A DNA stretch of 64,000 nt from Gammaproteobacteria bacterium (GTDB lineage Bacteria > Pseudomonadota > Gammaproteobacteria > Steroidobacterales > Steroidobacteraceae): the NCBI GenBank assembly GCA_024642505.1, contig JAHEAZ010000007.1, forward strand, positions 1 to 64,000, read 5' to 3'. The notes beneath the pieces were generated by a model. That model was not told the origin of the DNA, did no database searches, and worked only from the letters and a program-made list of their open reading frames with translations. Position 1 is the first letter of the stretch; every line of letters starts with the position of its first letter. This document shows, piece after piece, positions 1-8,483 of the stretch. The position numbers and the translations under genes were made by a program.

Positions 1-981
<981 letters not shown>

Positions 982-1029
982 ACGGCTATGGTGCGGTCCT
1001 CACCGGAGCGTCACATCGAGGCAGGCCAC

Positions 1030-1650
1030 ATGCTGACCGTTCTCGGCCGCAACAATTCCAGCAATGTCCAGAAGGTGACGTGGTGCCTGGAGGAGCTTGG
1101 CGTTCCCTACGAGCGCCGGGACGTCGGCGGCGCTTTCGGCGGCAACAAGGATGCCGCGTACCTCGCGATGAACCCGAACGGGCTGGTGCCGACCGTGCTC
1201 GACCAGGGACGCGTGCTGTGGGAGTCGAACGCGATCCTGCGCTACCTTGCAGCCAGCTATGACACCGGCTCGTTGTGGGAGCCGGATCCCGGCAGGCGTG
1301 CCGAGGGCGAGAAGTGGATGGACTGGCAGCTGTCGGTGCTGGCGCCGCCCATGACGCCGCTGTTCCTGCAGCACATCCGCACGCCACCAGAGCGGCGCGA
1401 TCCGCTGTTGATGGCAACATCCCTGGAAAGGGCCAGCCGCGCCTTCGGCATGCTCGATGCGGCGCTGGCCAGGTCAGCGTGGCTCGGCGGCGAGCGCTTC
1501 ACGGTGGCCGACGTCTCCTGCGGCGTGCTGGCCTACCGCTGGATGAACCTGCCAATCGAGCGTCCTGCGCTACCAGCGCTGGCCGACTGGTATGCGCGCC
1601 TGATGGGGCGGCCGGCCTACCAGGCCCAGGTCATGATCGGCTTGTCCTGA
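1030..1650 (+). CDS. Glutathione S-transferase family protein
   Basis: The 206-residue protein has the standard two-domain GST layout. The N-terminal thioredoxin fold (about residues 1-80) carries NSSNVQKVTWCLEEL at the glutathione-activating helix, the cis-proline segment GLVPTVLD and the gamma-glutamyl contact ESNAILRYLA. An all-helical C-terminal domain contains FTVADVSCGVLAYRW. I chose ATG 1030 rather than the upstream ATG 988, because MLTVLGRN is the usual start of the fold and GAGG precedes it. The likely role is conjugation or reduction of electrophiles with glutathione; the substrate cannot be deduced. The GshA gene that would supply the glutathione is at 52 kb. Confidence 0.9.
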   Translation: MLTVLGRNNSSNVQKVTWCLEELGVPYERRDVGGAFGGNKDAAYLAMNPNGLVPTVLDQGRVLWESNAILRYLAASYDTGSLWEPDPGRRAEGEKWMDWQLSVLAPPMTPLFLQHIRTPPERRDPLLMATSLERASRAFGMLDAALARSAWLGGERFTVADVSCGVLAYRWMNLPIERPALPALADWYARLMGRPAYQAQVMIGLS

Positions 1651-1671
1651 GCGCGCTGAGGAAGACGGGAA

Positions 1672-2610
1672 ATGGCCGGCAGTAGCCTGCTTGCGCTGAT
1701 CGACGACATCACCACGGTGCTCGACGACGTGGCGCTGCTGACCAAGGTCGCTGCGAAGAAAACGGCCGGTGTCGTCGGCGATGACCTGGCTGTCAACGCC
1801 AACCAGGTCACCGGCGTGGACGCCACGCGCGAGCTGCCCGTCGTCTGGGCGGTTGCCAAGGGGTCGCTGCTCAACAAGGCCATCCTGGTGCCCGCGGCGC
1901 TTGCGATCAGCGCGGTCGCGCCCTGGGCCATCACGCCGCTGCTGATGCTTGGCGGGTTGTTCCTCTGCTACGAGGCCTTCGAAAAGGTCGAACACAGGTT
2001 CGTCCGTTCCAGGCGGGAGCAGGACGCGGCGCATCGCGCCGAGCTCGAGCAGGCGCTGGCAAATCCGCAGGTGGACCTGGTTGCTTTCGAGCGCGACAAG
2101 ATCAAGGGCGCAATACGCACCGATTTCATCCTCTCGGCCGAAATCATCGCCATCGCGCTCGGCACGGTGGCGGAAGAGTCGCTAGGCAGGCAGGCGGGGG
2201 TGCTGGTGATCATTGCCATCGCCATGACCGTCGGGGTGTACGGGCTGGTCGCGGGCATCGTCAAGCTCGACGATCTGGGACTCATGCTGACGGGCCGCCG
2301 CGGAGACGGCCTGCCGGCGCGTTTCGCGCGAGCCCTGGGTCGCAGCATTCTGGCGGCGGCACCCTGGCTGATGAAAGTCCTGTCGGTCGCCGGCACCCTG
2401 GCGATGTTCCTGGTTGGGGGAGGCATCCTCGTGCACGGCCTGCATGTCCTGGCCGCGCCGATCGAGGCCCTGGCGGCACGGTTCGACGGGTCAGCCGGGC
2501 TCGTGCTCCTGGTCGCGAACCTGGTCGTGGGAATCCTGGCCGGGGCGCTCGTGCTTGGAGCGTTGGCACTATTCAAACGGCTCACTGCCGGACGGTCCCG
2601 GCCGGCCTGA
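1672..2610 (+). CDS. DUF808 (YedI-like) inner-membrane protein
   Basis: The protein has 312 residues and matches the DUF808/YedI family of multi-spanning inner-membrane proteins with no established function. The N-terminus has the family pattern SSLLALIDDITTVLDDVALLTKVAAKKTAGVVGDDLAVNA. Hydrophobic segments lie near residues 70-105, 155-185, 225-260 and 270-300. It begins 21 bases after the GST stop on the same strand, so the two could share a transcript. Length and start agree with the family, whose members run about 300 residues. Confidence 0.85.
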   Translation: MAGSSLLALIDDITTVLDDVALLTKVAAKKTAGVVGDDLAVNANQVTGVDATRELPVVWAVAKGSLLNKAILVPAALAISAVAPWAITPLLMLGGLFLCYEAFEKVEHRFVRSRREQDAAHRAELEQALANPQVDLVAFERDKIKGAIRTDFILSAEIIAIALGTVAEESLGRQAGVLVIIAIAMTVGVYGLVAGIVKLDDLGLMLTGRRGDGLPARFARALGRSILAAAPWLMKVLSVAGTLAMFLVGGGILVHGLHVLAAPIEALAARFDGSAGLVLLVANLVVGILAGALVLGALALFKRLTAGRSRPA

Positions 2611-2723
2611 CGTGCCTGCGCCCCTTACGGACGCCTTCATGACGGACGGTACGCTCGTCATGCCGTATGGTTCTTTCCCGGCATCAGCCGGCCCGCCGAC
2701 AATGCGCGCCGGAGGAACTGGTC

Positions 2724-3713
2724 ATGACCCTGGTGGAAGGCTTCGCTGGCGCGGTCGGCAACACGCCGCTAATAAGGCTGAACCGTCTTTCGGAAGAAAC
2801 CGGTTGCGACATTCTCGGCAAGGCGGAGTTCATGAATCCCGGCGGTTCGGTCAAGGATCGGGCGGCGCGCGCCATCATCGCTGCGGCGGAGCGCGACGGC
2901 AGCCTCCGACCCGGGGGCACCGTGGTCGAGGGTACCGCGGGGAATACGGGAATCTCGCTCGCCCACTTGTGCCATGCAGGCGGCTACCGCTGCGTAATCG
3001 TCATGCCCGATAACCAGTCGCCGGAGAAATTCGACATCCTGAAGACGCTCGGGGTCGAGCTGGAGCTGGTCAAGCCTGTGCCCTATGCGGATTCCAACCA
3101 CTACCAGAAGGTGGCGCGGCGCCGCGCGGAGGAGATCGAGGGGGCAATCTGGGCCAACCAGTTCGACAACACGGCCAATCGCGACGGCCACTACGCGACC
3201 ACTGGCCCGGAGATCTGGCGCGACAGCGGGGGCCGGCTCGACGCCTTCGTCGCGGCTAGCGGAACCGGCGGCACCTTCGGTGGCGCGGCAACCTACCTGA
3301 AAGAGCAGGGCGGCGCCTCGATCACCACCGTCCTGGCGGATCCGCAGGGCAGCGCCTTGTATCGCTGGGTGAAGTTCGGCGAGCTGAAGGCCGAGGGTCC
3401 GGGCTCGATCACGGAAGGAATTGGCATCGGCCGGGTGACCGCGAACCTCAAGGACGCGCCAATCGATGATGCGGTGCACGTGACCGACGCCGAGGCGGTT
3501 GCCGCCGTACATCGCCTGCTGCGCGAGGAGGGCCTGTTCCTCGGCAGTGCCGCGGGCGTGAACGTCGCCGCTTCGGTGCAGGTCGCCCGGCAAATGGGCC
3601 CGGGCCATCGCATCGCCACGATCCTCTGCGACAGCGGCCACAAGTACCAGTCGCGGCTCTACAACCGCGATTGGCTGGCTCAGAAGGGGCTTGCTGCGGC
3701 TGCCGGCGCCTGA
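2724..3713 (+). CDS. Cysteine synthase family PLP enzyme
   Basis: This is a fold-type II PLP enzyme that would make L-cysteine from O-acetylserine and sulfide, or act in the reverse or a related beta-replacement direction. The PLP lysine is in NPGGSVKDRAA, the phosphate loop in SGTGGTFGG, and the substrate loop reads EGTAGNTGIS where classical CysK has a TSGNTG sequence. That variant and the length of 329 residues resemble the Cds1/Mcy1-like branch more than classical CysK, so I give no symbol. ATG 2724 was chosen over 2667 because GGAGGA lies seven bases upstream. Classical sulfur assimilation genes are not adjacent; cysB is at 50 kb. Confidence 0.88.
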   Translation: MTLVEGFAGAVGNTPLIRLNRLSEETGCDILGKAEFMNPGGSVKDRAARAIIAAAERDGSLRPGGTVVEGTAGNTGISLAHLCHAGGYRCVIVMPDNQSPEKFDILKTLGVELELVKPVPYADSNHYQKVARRRAEEIEGAIWANQFDNTANRDGHYATTGPEIWRDSGGRLDAFVAASGTGGTFGGAATYLKEQGGASITTVLADPQGSALYRWVKFGELKAEGPGSITEGIGIGRVTANLKDAPIDDAVHVTDAEAVAAVHRLLREEGLFLGSAAGVNVAASVQVARQMGPGHRIATILCDSGHKYQSRLYNRDWLAQKGLAAAAGA

Positions 3714-3780
3714 ATCGGTACTTTCCCTGACCCGGCCTGCCGGGAATCTCCAGCAGGGCTGTGCCGGAGGCGAATGACCG

Positions 3781-3804
3781 GCAGGGATCCAGCGAGTTCC
3801 CTGC
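3781..3804. terminator. Possible stem-loop terminator after the cysteine synthase gene
   Basis: GCAGGGA and TCCCTGC form a 7-bp perfect stem with a 10-base loop, 68 bases after the stop codon. There is no following T-run, so intrinsic termination is only a possibility. Confidence 0.3.
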
Positions 3805-3893
3805 GGAAAATCCGGACGGGTGCGAAGTTCGGCTTGGCCTAACGTGACCGGCATGGTCGCAAACAAGATCAGTTGTCAACCAGGTCCCCAGCC

Positions 3894-4277
3894 GTGACAC
3901 CGCTGGGTGTCGGGCCCGAACACTGCCGTGAGTCGCTCGAGCAGTATCGGCAACGCATCGCCGGGCTCGCCGCGCTGCTGGGCATTCCGCAGGCGCAGCT
4001 TCCGGGCAGCGACGCACTGGTCGCCCTGGACGACCTCGTTGCGCGACTCGAGGTCGACTCGCTGGCCCGACAAGGTCCCGATGGTTCGAGTCGCATGTCC
4101 ATGGTCGAGGCGGAGCTGTTCGCGCCGGCGGTGATGCGGGCGCACCAGGACCTGGTGATACTTTCGCGCCAGCGGCCATCGGGCAGCTGGCTGCCGGCGC
4201 TGACCAGCATCGACGGCAGGCTGGCCGCGGTAGAGGATGACCTGGAGCGCTGGCACCGGCAGGTCGGCGTCGACTGA
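3894..4277 (+). CDS. Unrecognised 127-residue protein
   Basis: I do not recognise this protein. It is a soluble, mostly helical and acidic product with no signal peptide, membrane segment or cysteine cluster; the central part reads LDDLVARLEVDSLARQG. The start is uncertain: GTG 3894 and TTG 3873 (134 residues) are both in frame and neither has a strong ribosome binding site. The stop codon abuts the ATG of the next gene (TGAATG), which makes translational coupling to the small membrane protein likely and supports this as a real coding sequence. Confidence 0.6.
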   Translation: MTPLGVGPEHCRESLEQYRQRIAGLAALLGIPQAQLPGSDALVALDDLVARLEVDSLARQGPDGSSRMSMVEAELFAPAVMRAHQDLVILSRQRPSGSWLPALTSIDGRLAAVEDDLERWHRQVGVD

Positions 4278-4676
4278 ATGCCGACCGGCGCGATCCGCGC
4301 AGCTGTCGTTTACTTCGCCTTGGTGTTCGTTGCCGGGATCGTGCTTGGCATCGTCCGGATCGGCTGGATCGTCCCCGTCATCGGTGAGCGCGCGGCAGAA
4401 CTGGCGGAAATTCCGCTGATGCTGGTCGTCGTATTTGTCGCGGCCCGCTGGGTTACGCGGCGATTCCGGCTGCCGCACTCGCTTCCGGTCCGCGCTGCGG
4501 TGGGCGCAATGGCGCTGGCCCTGCTGCTCGCGTTCGAATTGACGGTCGTGCTTGCGCTGCGCGACATGAGTCTGGCGCAGTACCTGGGATCCCGTGATCC
4601 TGTTTCGGGTACCGCGTACTTGCTTGCGCTGGCTCTGTTCGCACTGATGCCTTCGCTGCTCGGTGGCCGCCGGTGA
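4278..4676 (+). CDS. Small four-helix inner-membrane protein, function unknown
   Basis: The 132-residue product has about four hydrophobic helices (near residues 8-28, 45-62, 72-95 and 112-128), separated by basic loops such as RWVTRRFRLP. This resembles a conserved but uncharacterised family of small bacterial membrane proteins. Its ATG directly follows the stop of the upstream gene, so the two form a pair. There is no motif that suggests transport or catalysis. Confidence 0.7.
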   Translation: MPTGAIRAAVVYFALVFVAGIVLGIVRIGWIVPVIGERAAELAEIPLMLVVVFVAARWVTRRFRLPHSLPVRAAVGAMALALLLAFELTVVLALRDMSLAQYLGSRDPVSGTAYLLALALFALMPSLLGGRR

Positions 4677-4694
4677 CCCACGTTGGTAGAAAGT

Positions 4695-4725
4695 GGGCCC
4701 GCCCACCCGTCAGGTAGGCGAGCCC
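4695..4725. terminator. Bidirectional hairpin between convergent genes
   Basis: GGGCCCGCCCACC and GGTAGGCGAGCCC pair over 13 positions, including two G-U wobbles, around a CGTCA loop. It lies in the 72-base gap between the convergent genes ending at 4676 and 4749. There is no clear T-run on either side, but the position and strength fit a shared terminator. Confidence 0.6.
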
Positions 4726-4748
4726 GCAGGACACGCGCCAGCAGGGGA

Positions 4749-5147
4749 TCAGCGCGCGTTGCTCGACTGGCTTCCCGCTAGACGGATGGCTGCGTCGCCG
4801 GTCGCCTCTTGATGGACAGCCAGGAGGACCGGCGAGGCGATGTCTTCAACCGCGCGGGCCACTGACTTGGCCAAGCAGGCGTCGACGTCGCGCTGGCGCC
4901 GGTTGAAGCGGATGTCCGCCTCGCCGCACACCATGTGGGCGGCTGCGTGGATGCGGGCATAGAGCTGCTGCGCCGATTCCTGGTTGGCGAGTTCTGAGGT
5001 GACATACGCAACCCTTACGCTCTTGCCCTTGACGGTCGAGGGCGAGGCCAGCGCAACCGGCGCTGACAGTGCAAGTACCGCCGCAGCGGCAAATGCAATC
5101 ACGGCGCCGTTGGTCGGGTTCCGGAAATTGTTGCGACGGGGTGTCAT
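4749..5147 (-). CDS. UrcA family protein (exported)
   Basis: This 132-residue secreted protein belongs to the UrcA family, small periplasmic proteins of unknown function found in Xanthomonadales-like gammaproteobacteria and sphingomonads. The N-terminus has a signal peptide ending near ALSAPVALASP. The mature part contains KGKSVRVAYVTSELANQESAQQLYARIHAAAHMVCGE, followed by a second cysteine in DACLAKSVARAVEDI; the two cysteines can form the disulfide typical of the family. I chose the start at 5147 because AAGGAG lies just upstream and a signal peptide begins here; the longer ORF to 5363 has no such features. Confidence 0.82.
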   Translation of the reverse strand: MTPRRNNFRNPTNGAVIAFAAAAVLALSAPVALASPSTVKGKSVRVAYVTSELANQESAQQLYARIHAAAHMVCGEADIRFNRRQRDVDACLAKSVARAVEDIASPVLLAVHQEATGDAAIRLAGSQSSNAR

Positions 5148-5471
5148 GATGGGCTCCTTGTTCGTCGATGGTCTGCAGTGATTCGATGTGAGAGCTCGCG
5201 GAATCGTTTGCATGGGTACTCGGGGAAGGTCTCTGGGCTCCGTTTCGCTCACAGACATGTCACCACGTAACATCCAGGAATTGGGCTCGCTTCGTCGCGC
5301 CGGATGCACGGCTCGCCGAATCCTGCGGCAGGGATTTTTGCGAGGAAAATGCTCGTCCGGCAACGGCGCGACGAAGCGAGCCCTGGCTGCGACGAAGCGA
5401 GCGACTCGCCGCGCCGCATCGCATATCCTTAGGTGACCTGAAGCTCCTGGCGCCTGGATGTGCGTGACTCA
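5148..5471. other. Intergenic region (324 bases) between divergent genes
   Basis: This gap separates the UrcA gene (leftward) from the sensor kinase gene (rightward) and must hold both promoters. I see no convincing -35/-10 pair. Its main structure is a perfect 20-bp inverted repeat with a third partial copy, listed separately. No credible ORF occupies it. Confidence 0.6.
5283..5401. repeat. Perfect 20-bp inverted repeat plus third partial copy
   Basis: GGGCTCGCTTCGTCGCGCCG at 5283-5302 is the exact reverse complement of 5364-5383, with 61 bases between. GCGACGAAGCGAG is repeated again at 5389-5401 in the same orientation as the second arm. This could fold as a long stem-loop or act as protein-binding repeats ahead of the kinase gene. 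It does not resemble a simple intrinsic terminator, because no T-run follows. Confidence 0.8.
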
Positions 5472-6539
5472 ATGCTGATATTCGACGGGACTCCGACGGG
5501 ACGTAACCGGCTTTTCTGGGCGCTGCAGACACTCAGCTGGGCTACCTACTGGGCGATCCGGCACTTCAGCGTGATGTTCTGGGACAAGCCGGTCGGTTAC
5601 CAGCACGTGATTGCGACGATTGCGCTGTTGGGCTTCGTCATCACCGCGCTGTTTCGCCCGATCTATCGACGGCTGTGGGGCAAGTCCCCGGCGATGATCG
5701 TGCTGGGCGCGCTGACCGTCTGCTACGCCGGTGCGGTGGTCTGGACTTTACTCATCGGTTGGGCGGCCAGATATTGGTCGATCCACGAGGCGTATGATTC
5801 CTCGTTGGTCGGCTTGCTGCTGCACTCCTTCAACGGCATCTTTGAGCTGCTCACCTGGACCGGCCTGTACTTCGGTTACCGGTACTACGAGTCGTCGCGC
5901 GAGGAACACGAGCGCACGCTGAAGGCATCGGCGCTTGCCCAGGAGGCGCAGGTCAAGATGCTGCGCTACCAGCTGAATCCGCATTTCCTCTTCAACACCC
6001 TGAATGCCATTTCGACGTTGATCCTCGAGAACCAGAACCGCGTCGCCAACCAGGCGGTCACGCGCCTGTCCGAGTTCCTGCGCTACACGCTGGACCAGGA
6101 TCCGATGAAGAAGGTCACGCTCCGGCAGGAAATAGACGCGCTCAACCTCTATCTGTCGACCGAGCGCCTGCGATTTGCCGAGAGGCTGACGATCGAGTTT
6201 GCGGTCGAGGAGGCGGCGCTGGAGGCGCTGCTGCCGAGCCTGCTGCTGCAACCGCTGATCGAGAACGCCGTCAAGTATGCGGTCTCACCGCGCGAAGACG
6301 GCGGTCGCATCAGGGTGGAGGGAAGGATCCGCGCCGGCATGCTGGAGATCGCGGTCGAGGATGACGGCCCTGGATTGTCTGCGGCCGCCGAGGCTGGCAA
6401 TGGCCGCGGCGTAGGGCTGAGAAACACGCGCGAACGCCTGGCGGTGGTCTATGGCGACCGGCATCGTCTGGCGACCCTGAATGCCCAGCCGGGATTGCGG
6501 GTCGAGATCGCCATCCCGGAGGAGAGAGGACCATCGTGA
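5472..6539 (+). CDS. LytS/AlgZ-type membrane sensor histidine kinase
   Basis: A 355-residue sensor kinase. The N-terminal third contains about four transmembrane segments (first one around ALQTLSWATYWAIRH). The kinase core is the HisKA_6/HATPase type: MLRYQLNPHFLFNTLNAIS holds the phosphorylated histidine, NAVKYAV is the N box and EDDGPGLS the first glycine box. ATG 5472 is preferred to the GTG at 5460. The stop overlaps the ATG of the response regulator (bases 6536-6539), so the two are translationally coupled partners. The stimulus is unknown; this family often controls exopolysaccharide, surface or competence traits, but nothing nearby fixes the target. Confidence 0.92.
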   Translation: MLIFDGTPTGRNRLFWALQTLSWATYWAIRHFSVMFWDKPVGYQHVIATIALLGFVITALFRPIYRRLWGKSPAMIVLGALTVCYAGAVVWTLLIGWAARYWSIHEAYDSSLVGLLLHSFNGIFELLTWTGLYFGYRYYESSREEHERTLKASALAQEAQVKMLRYQLNPHFLFNTLNAISTLILENQNRVANQAVTRLSEFLRYTLDQDPMKKVTLRQEIDALNLYLSTERLRFAERLTIEFAVEEAALEALLPSLLLQPLIENAVKYAVSPREDGGRIRVEGRIRAGMLEIAVEDDGPGLSAAAEAGNGRGVGLRNTRERLAVVYGDRHRLATLNAQPGLRVEIAIPEERGPS

Positions 6540-7345
6540 GCGAACGGATCAGGGCCCTGGTCGTGGACGATGAGTCGTTATCGCGTCGCGGACTGATGAT
6601 CCGGCTGAAGGCTGCCTCCGATATCGATGTGATTGGCGAGGCGGCCAACGGCCGGGCCGCGCTGGCGGCGATTCGCGAGCACCAGCCGGACCTGGTATTC
6701 CTGGACATCGAGATGCCGGGAATGTCTGGCTTTGACGTAATCGGTCAGCTGCCGACCGAGTCGATGCCGCTGGTGATCTTTGTCACTGCCTTCGATCGCT
6801 ACGCGATCCAGGCCTTCGAGGCGCGCGCAGTGGACTACCTGCTGAAGCCGGTAGACGAGGACCGGCTCGCCGATGCGCTGGAACACATTCGCGAGCAACT
6901 GGCGCAGCGCAAGGCGGCCGGGCAGCGCGACCGGCTGGTGCAGCTGATGGCCGACCTGAAGGGTTCGGACGACTGGCCTGGCGAGCTGGCCGATGCGACC
7001 GGAGCCACGCCGGTGCTGCCGATCCGCCAGGGCCGCGACATCGTGCGGCTGCCATTTCCCAGCATCGACTGGATCGACGCGGCCGGGGACTACATGTGCG
7101 TCCATGCCGAGGGCCAGACCTACATACTGCGCGGGACGATGAAGAGCCTGGAGGACGTCCTCGACCCGGGGCTGTTCCAGCGCGTGCATCGCTCGACGAT
7201 CGTCAACCTGGGGCGCGTCGAGCGGCTCAGGCCGCACATCAACGGCGAATTCTTCCTGATGCTGGCCGGCGGCCACGAGATCAAGCTGTCGCGAACCTAC
7301 CGCGACAAGGTCGAGCACTTCTTGCGGGCGGGCCGCCTGAACTGA
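6536..7345 (+). CDS. LytTR-type response regulator
   Basis: The 269-residue regulator has a receiver domain (residues 5-120) with the acidic pair VVDDE, phospho-acceptor Asp57 in LVFLDIEMPGMSG and the signalling lysine in YLLKPVDE. A linker of about 40 residues leads to a C-terminal LytTR DNA-binding domain (about 165-265), with the typical blocks WIDAAGDYMCVHAEG and FQRVHRSTIVNLGRVERL. It overlaps the kinase gene by four bases and would be phosphorylated by it. LytTR proteins bind direct repeats upstream of targets; the repeats ahead of the kinase gene are one candidate site. Confidence 0.94.
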   Translation: MSERIRALVVDDESLSRRGLMIRLKAASDIDVIGEAANGRAALAAIREHQPDLVFLDIEMPGMSGFDVIGQLPTESMPLVIFVTAFDRYAIQAFEARAVDYLLKPVDEDRLADALEHIREQLAQRKAAGQRDRLVQLMADLKGSDDWPGELADATGATPVLPIRQGRDIVRLPFPSIDWIDAAGDYMCVHAEGQTYILRGTMKSLEDVLDPGLFQRVHRSTIVNLGRVERLRPHINGEFFLMLAGGHEIKLSRTYRDKVEHFLRAGRLN

Positions 7346-7413
7346 CCCACCACCGGCGAGCCGTCGGCCGGCTTGTTATCCTGCAGGCCCGGGATCCGCG
7401 CGAGGAAACCACC

Positions 7414-7608
7414 GTGCTTGCCTTTCTGCTGTGGTTGCTGCTGTTCGTGTTGTGCTGGCCGCTCGCATTGCTGGCGCTCCTGCTTTATCCGCTGGTCTGG
7501 CTGGTGTTGCTGCCATTTCGGCTGCTCGGCGTCGCGGTCGAGGGAATTCTCGAGCTGTTGCGCGCTCTAATCCTCCTGCCGTCACGTTTGCTCAGGGGAA
7601 AACCATGA
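7414..7608 (+). CDS. Small 64-residue hydrophobic membrane protein
   Basis: This short GTG-initiated frame encodes a highly hydrophobic, leucine-rich product (VLAFLLWLLLFVLCWPLAL) with two closely spaced membrane segments and a basic tail. CGAGGAA precedes the start by a few bases. The stop overlaps the next ATG (ATGA at 7605-7608), which argues that it is translated and coupled to the DUF3014 gene. Similar tiny proteins occur in related genomes without known function. The ORF track only shows it as part of a longer, unlikely frame from 7096. Confidence 0.65.
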   Translation: MLAFLLWLLLFVLCWPLALLALLLYPLVWLVLLPFRLLGVAVEGILELLRALILLPSRLLRGKP

Positions 7609-8411
7609 TTCCAAGGCGCCGCCACGACGATGAAACGATAGGTCGCTGGGTCCTGGTGCTGGTTTCTGCGATTGCAGTGGCGCTGGGGGGTTACTACTGG
7701 TATCGCAACAAGGCAGTCGAGCCGGAGCCTGCGCCGTCGCCCGCGATGGCGATGCCGGAACCGGCCGCGCCGGCGATCTCAAACCCGATCCCGCCGCCGG
7801 CCGAGTTGCCGCCGCTGCCCGCCCTCAACGACAGCGATCCAACACTCGCCGGGCAGCTCGCCAGCCTCTTCGGAGCGGAAACCTTCGCAGCCTTTTTTGC
7901 CGCTGACGACATCGTACGGCGCATCACGGTCACGGTAGACAACCTGCCGCGCGAAAAAGTGGCGTCACGCCTGCGGCCGCTGAAGCCCATGGACAGCTCG
8001 TTCGTCGCCTCTGGCGAGGAAGGGCAGTACGCGCTCGGTCCGGACAACTATGCGCGTTATGAGCCGTACCTGAGAATCGTCGAGAGGATGGACGCGGACG
8101 CGGCGACGGTAGCCTATGTTCGCTTCTACCCGCTGTTCCAGAAGGCCTACGAGGAACTCGGCAACCTCGACGGCTACTTCAACGACCGGGTCGTCGAGGT
8201 CATCGACGACCTGCTGGCGACCCCGGAGCTTGCGGGCTCAATTCCATTGGAGCGGCCGAGCGTGATGTTCAAGTTTGCCGATCCGGCACTCGAGGCGCGC
8301 TCAGCCGGCCAGAAATTATTGCTGCGCATGGGGCCTGACAACGCGGCCAGGTTAAAGGAGAAGCTGCGCGCAATCCGGGAGCGCATTGCCGCGCAGCTTC
8401 CCCCTGCCTGA
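7605..8411 (+). CDS. DUF3014 domain protein, membrane-anchored
   Basis: A 268-residue protein with one N-terminal transmembrane anchor (WVLVLVSAIAVALGGYYWY), then a proline-rich linker (about residues 38-75) and a periplasmic domain matching DUF3014. Recognisable parts are LPALNDSDPTLAGQLASLFG, RRITVTVDNLPREKVASRLRPL and YVRFYPLFQKAYEELG. Its function is unknown. It overlaps the preceding small membrane protein by four bases and lies about 260 bases after the response regulator, so it may be in the same transcription unit. Confidence 0.78.
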   Translation: MIPRRRHDDETIGRWVLVLVSAIAVALGGYYWYRNKAVEPEPAPSPAMAMPEPAAPAISNPIPPPAELPPLPALNDSDPTLAGQLASLFGAETFAAFFAADDIVRRITVTVDNLPREKVASRLRPLKPMDSSFVASGEEGQYALGPDNYARYEPYLRIVERMDADAATVAYVRFYPLFQKAYEELGNLDGYFNDRVVEVIDDLLATPELAGSIPLERPSVMFKFADPALEARSAGQKLLLRMGPDNAARLKEKLRAIRERIAAQLPPA

Positions 8412-8428
8412 CCAATCAATAACTGGCA

Positions 8429-8481
8429 GGAAAGGGACAGTCCTCTTTTTCGCACTGCAGAGAGGGACGATCCCGTTTTCC
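8429..8481. repeat. Two tandem REP-like GGGAC..GTCC elements
   Basis: Two related copies lie between convergent genes: GGAAAGGGACAGTCCTCTTTTTC (8429-8451) and GAGAGGGACGATCCCGTTTTCC (8460-8481). The cores are short inverted repeats (GGGACAGTCC, GGGACGATCCC), each followed by a T-rich run, so they could also terminate transcription rightward. The second copy ends three bases before the stop codon of the nitrilase-like gene. Confidence 0.7.
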
Positions 8482-8483
8482 GG

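Noticed and set aside
2769-3866. A 365-residue minus-strand ORF over the cysteine synthase gene
   Set aside because: It is a GC-rich antisense shadow with Arg/Gly/Pro-rich composition and no motif; the plus-strand gene is clear.
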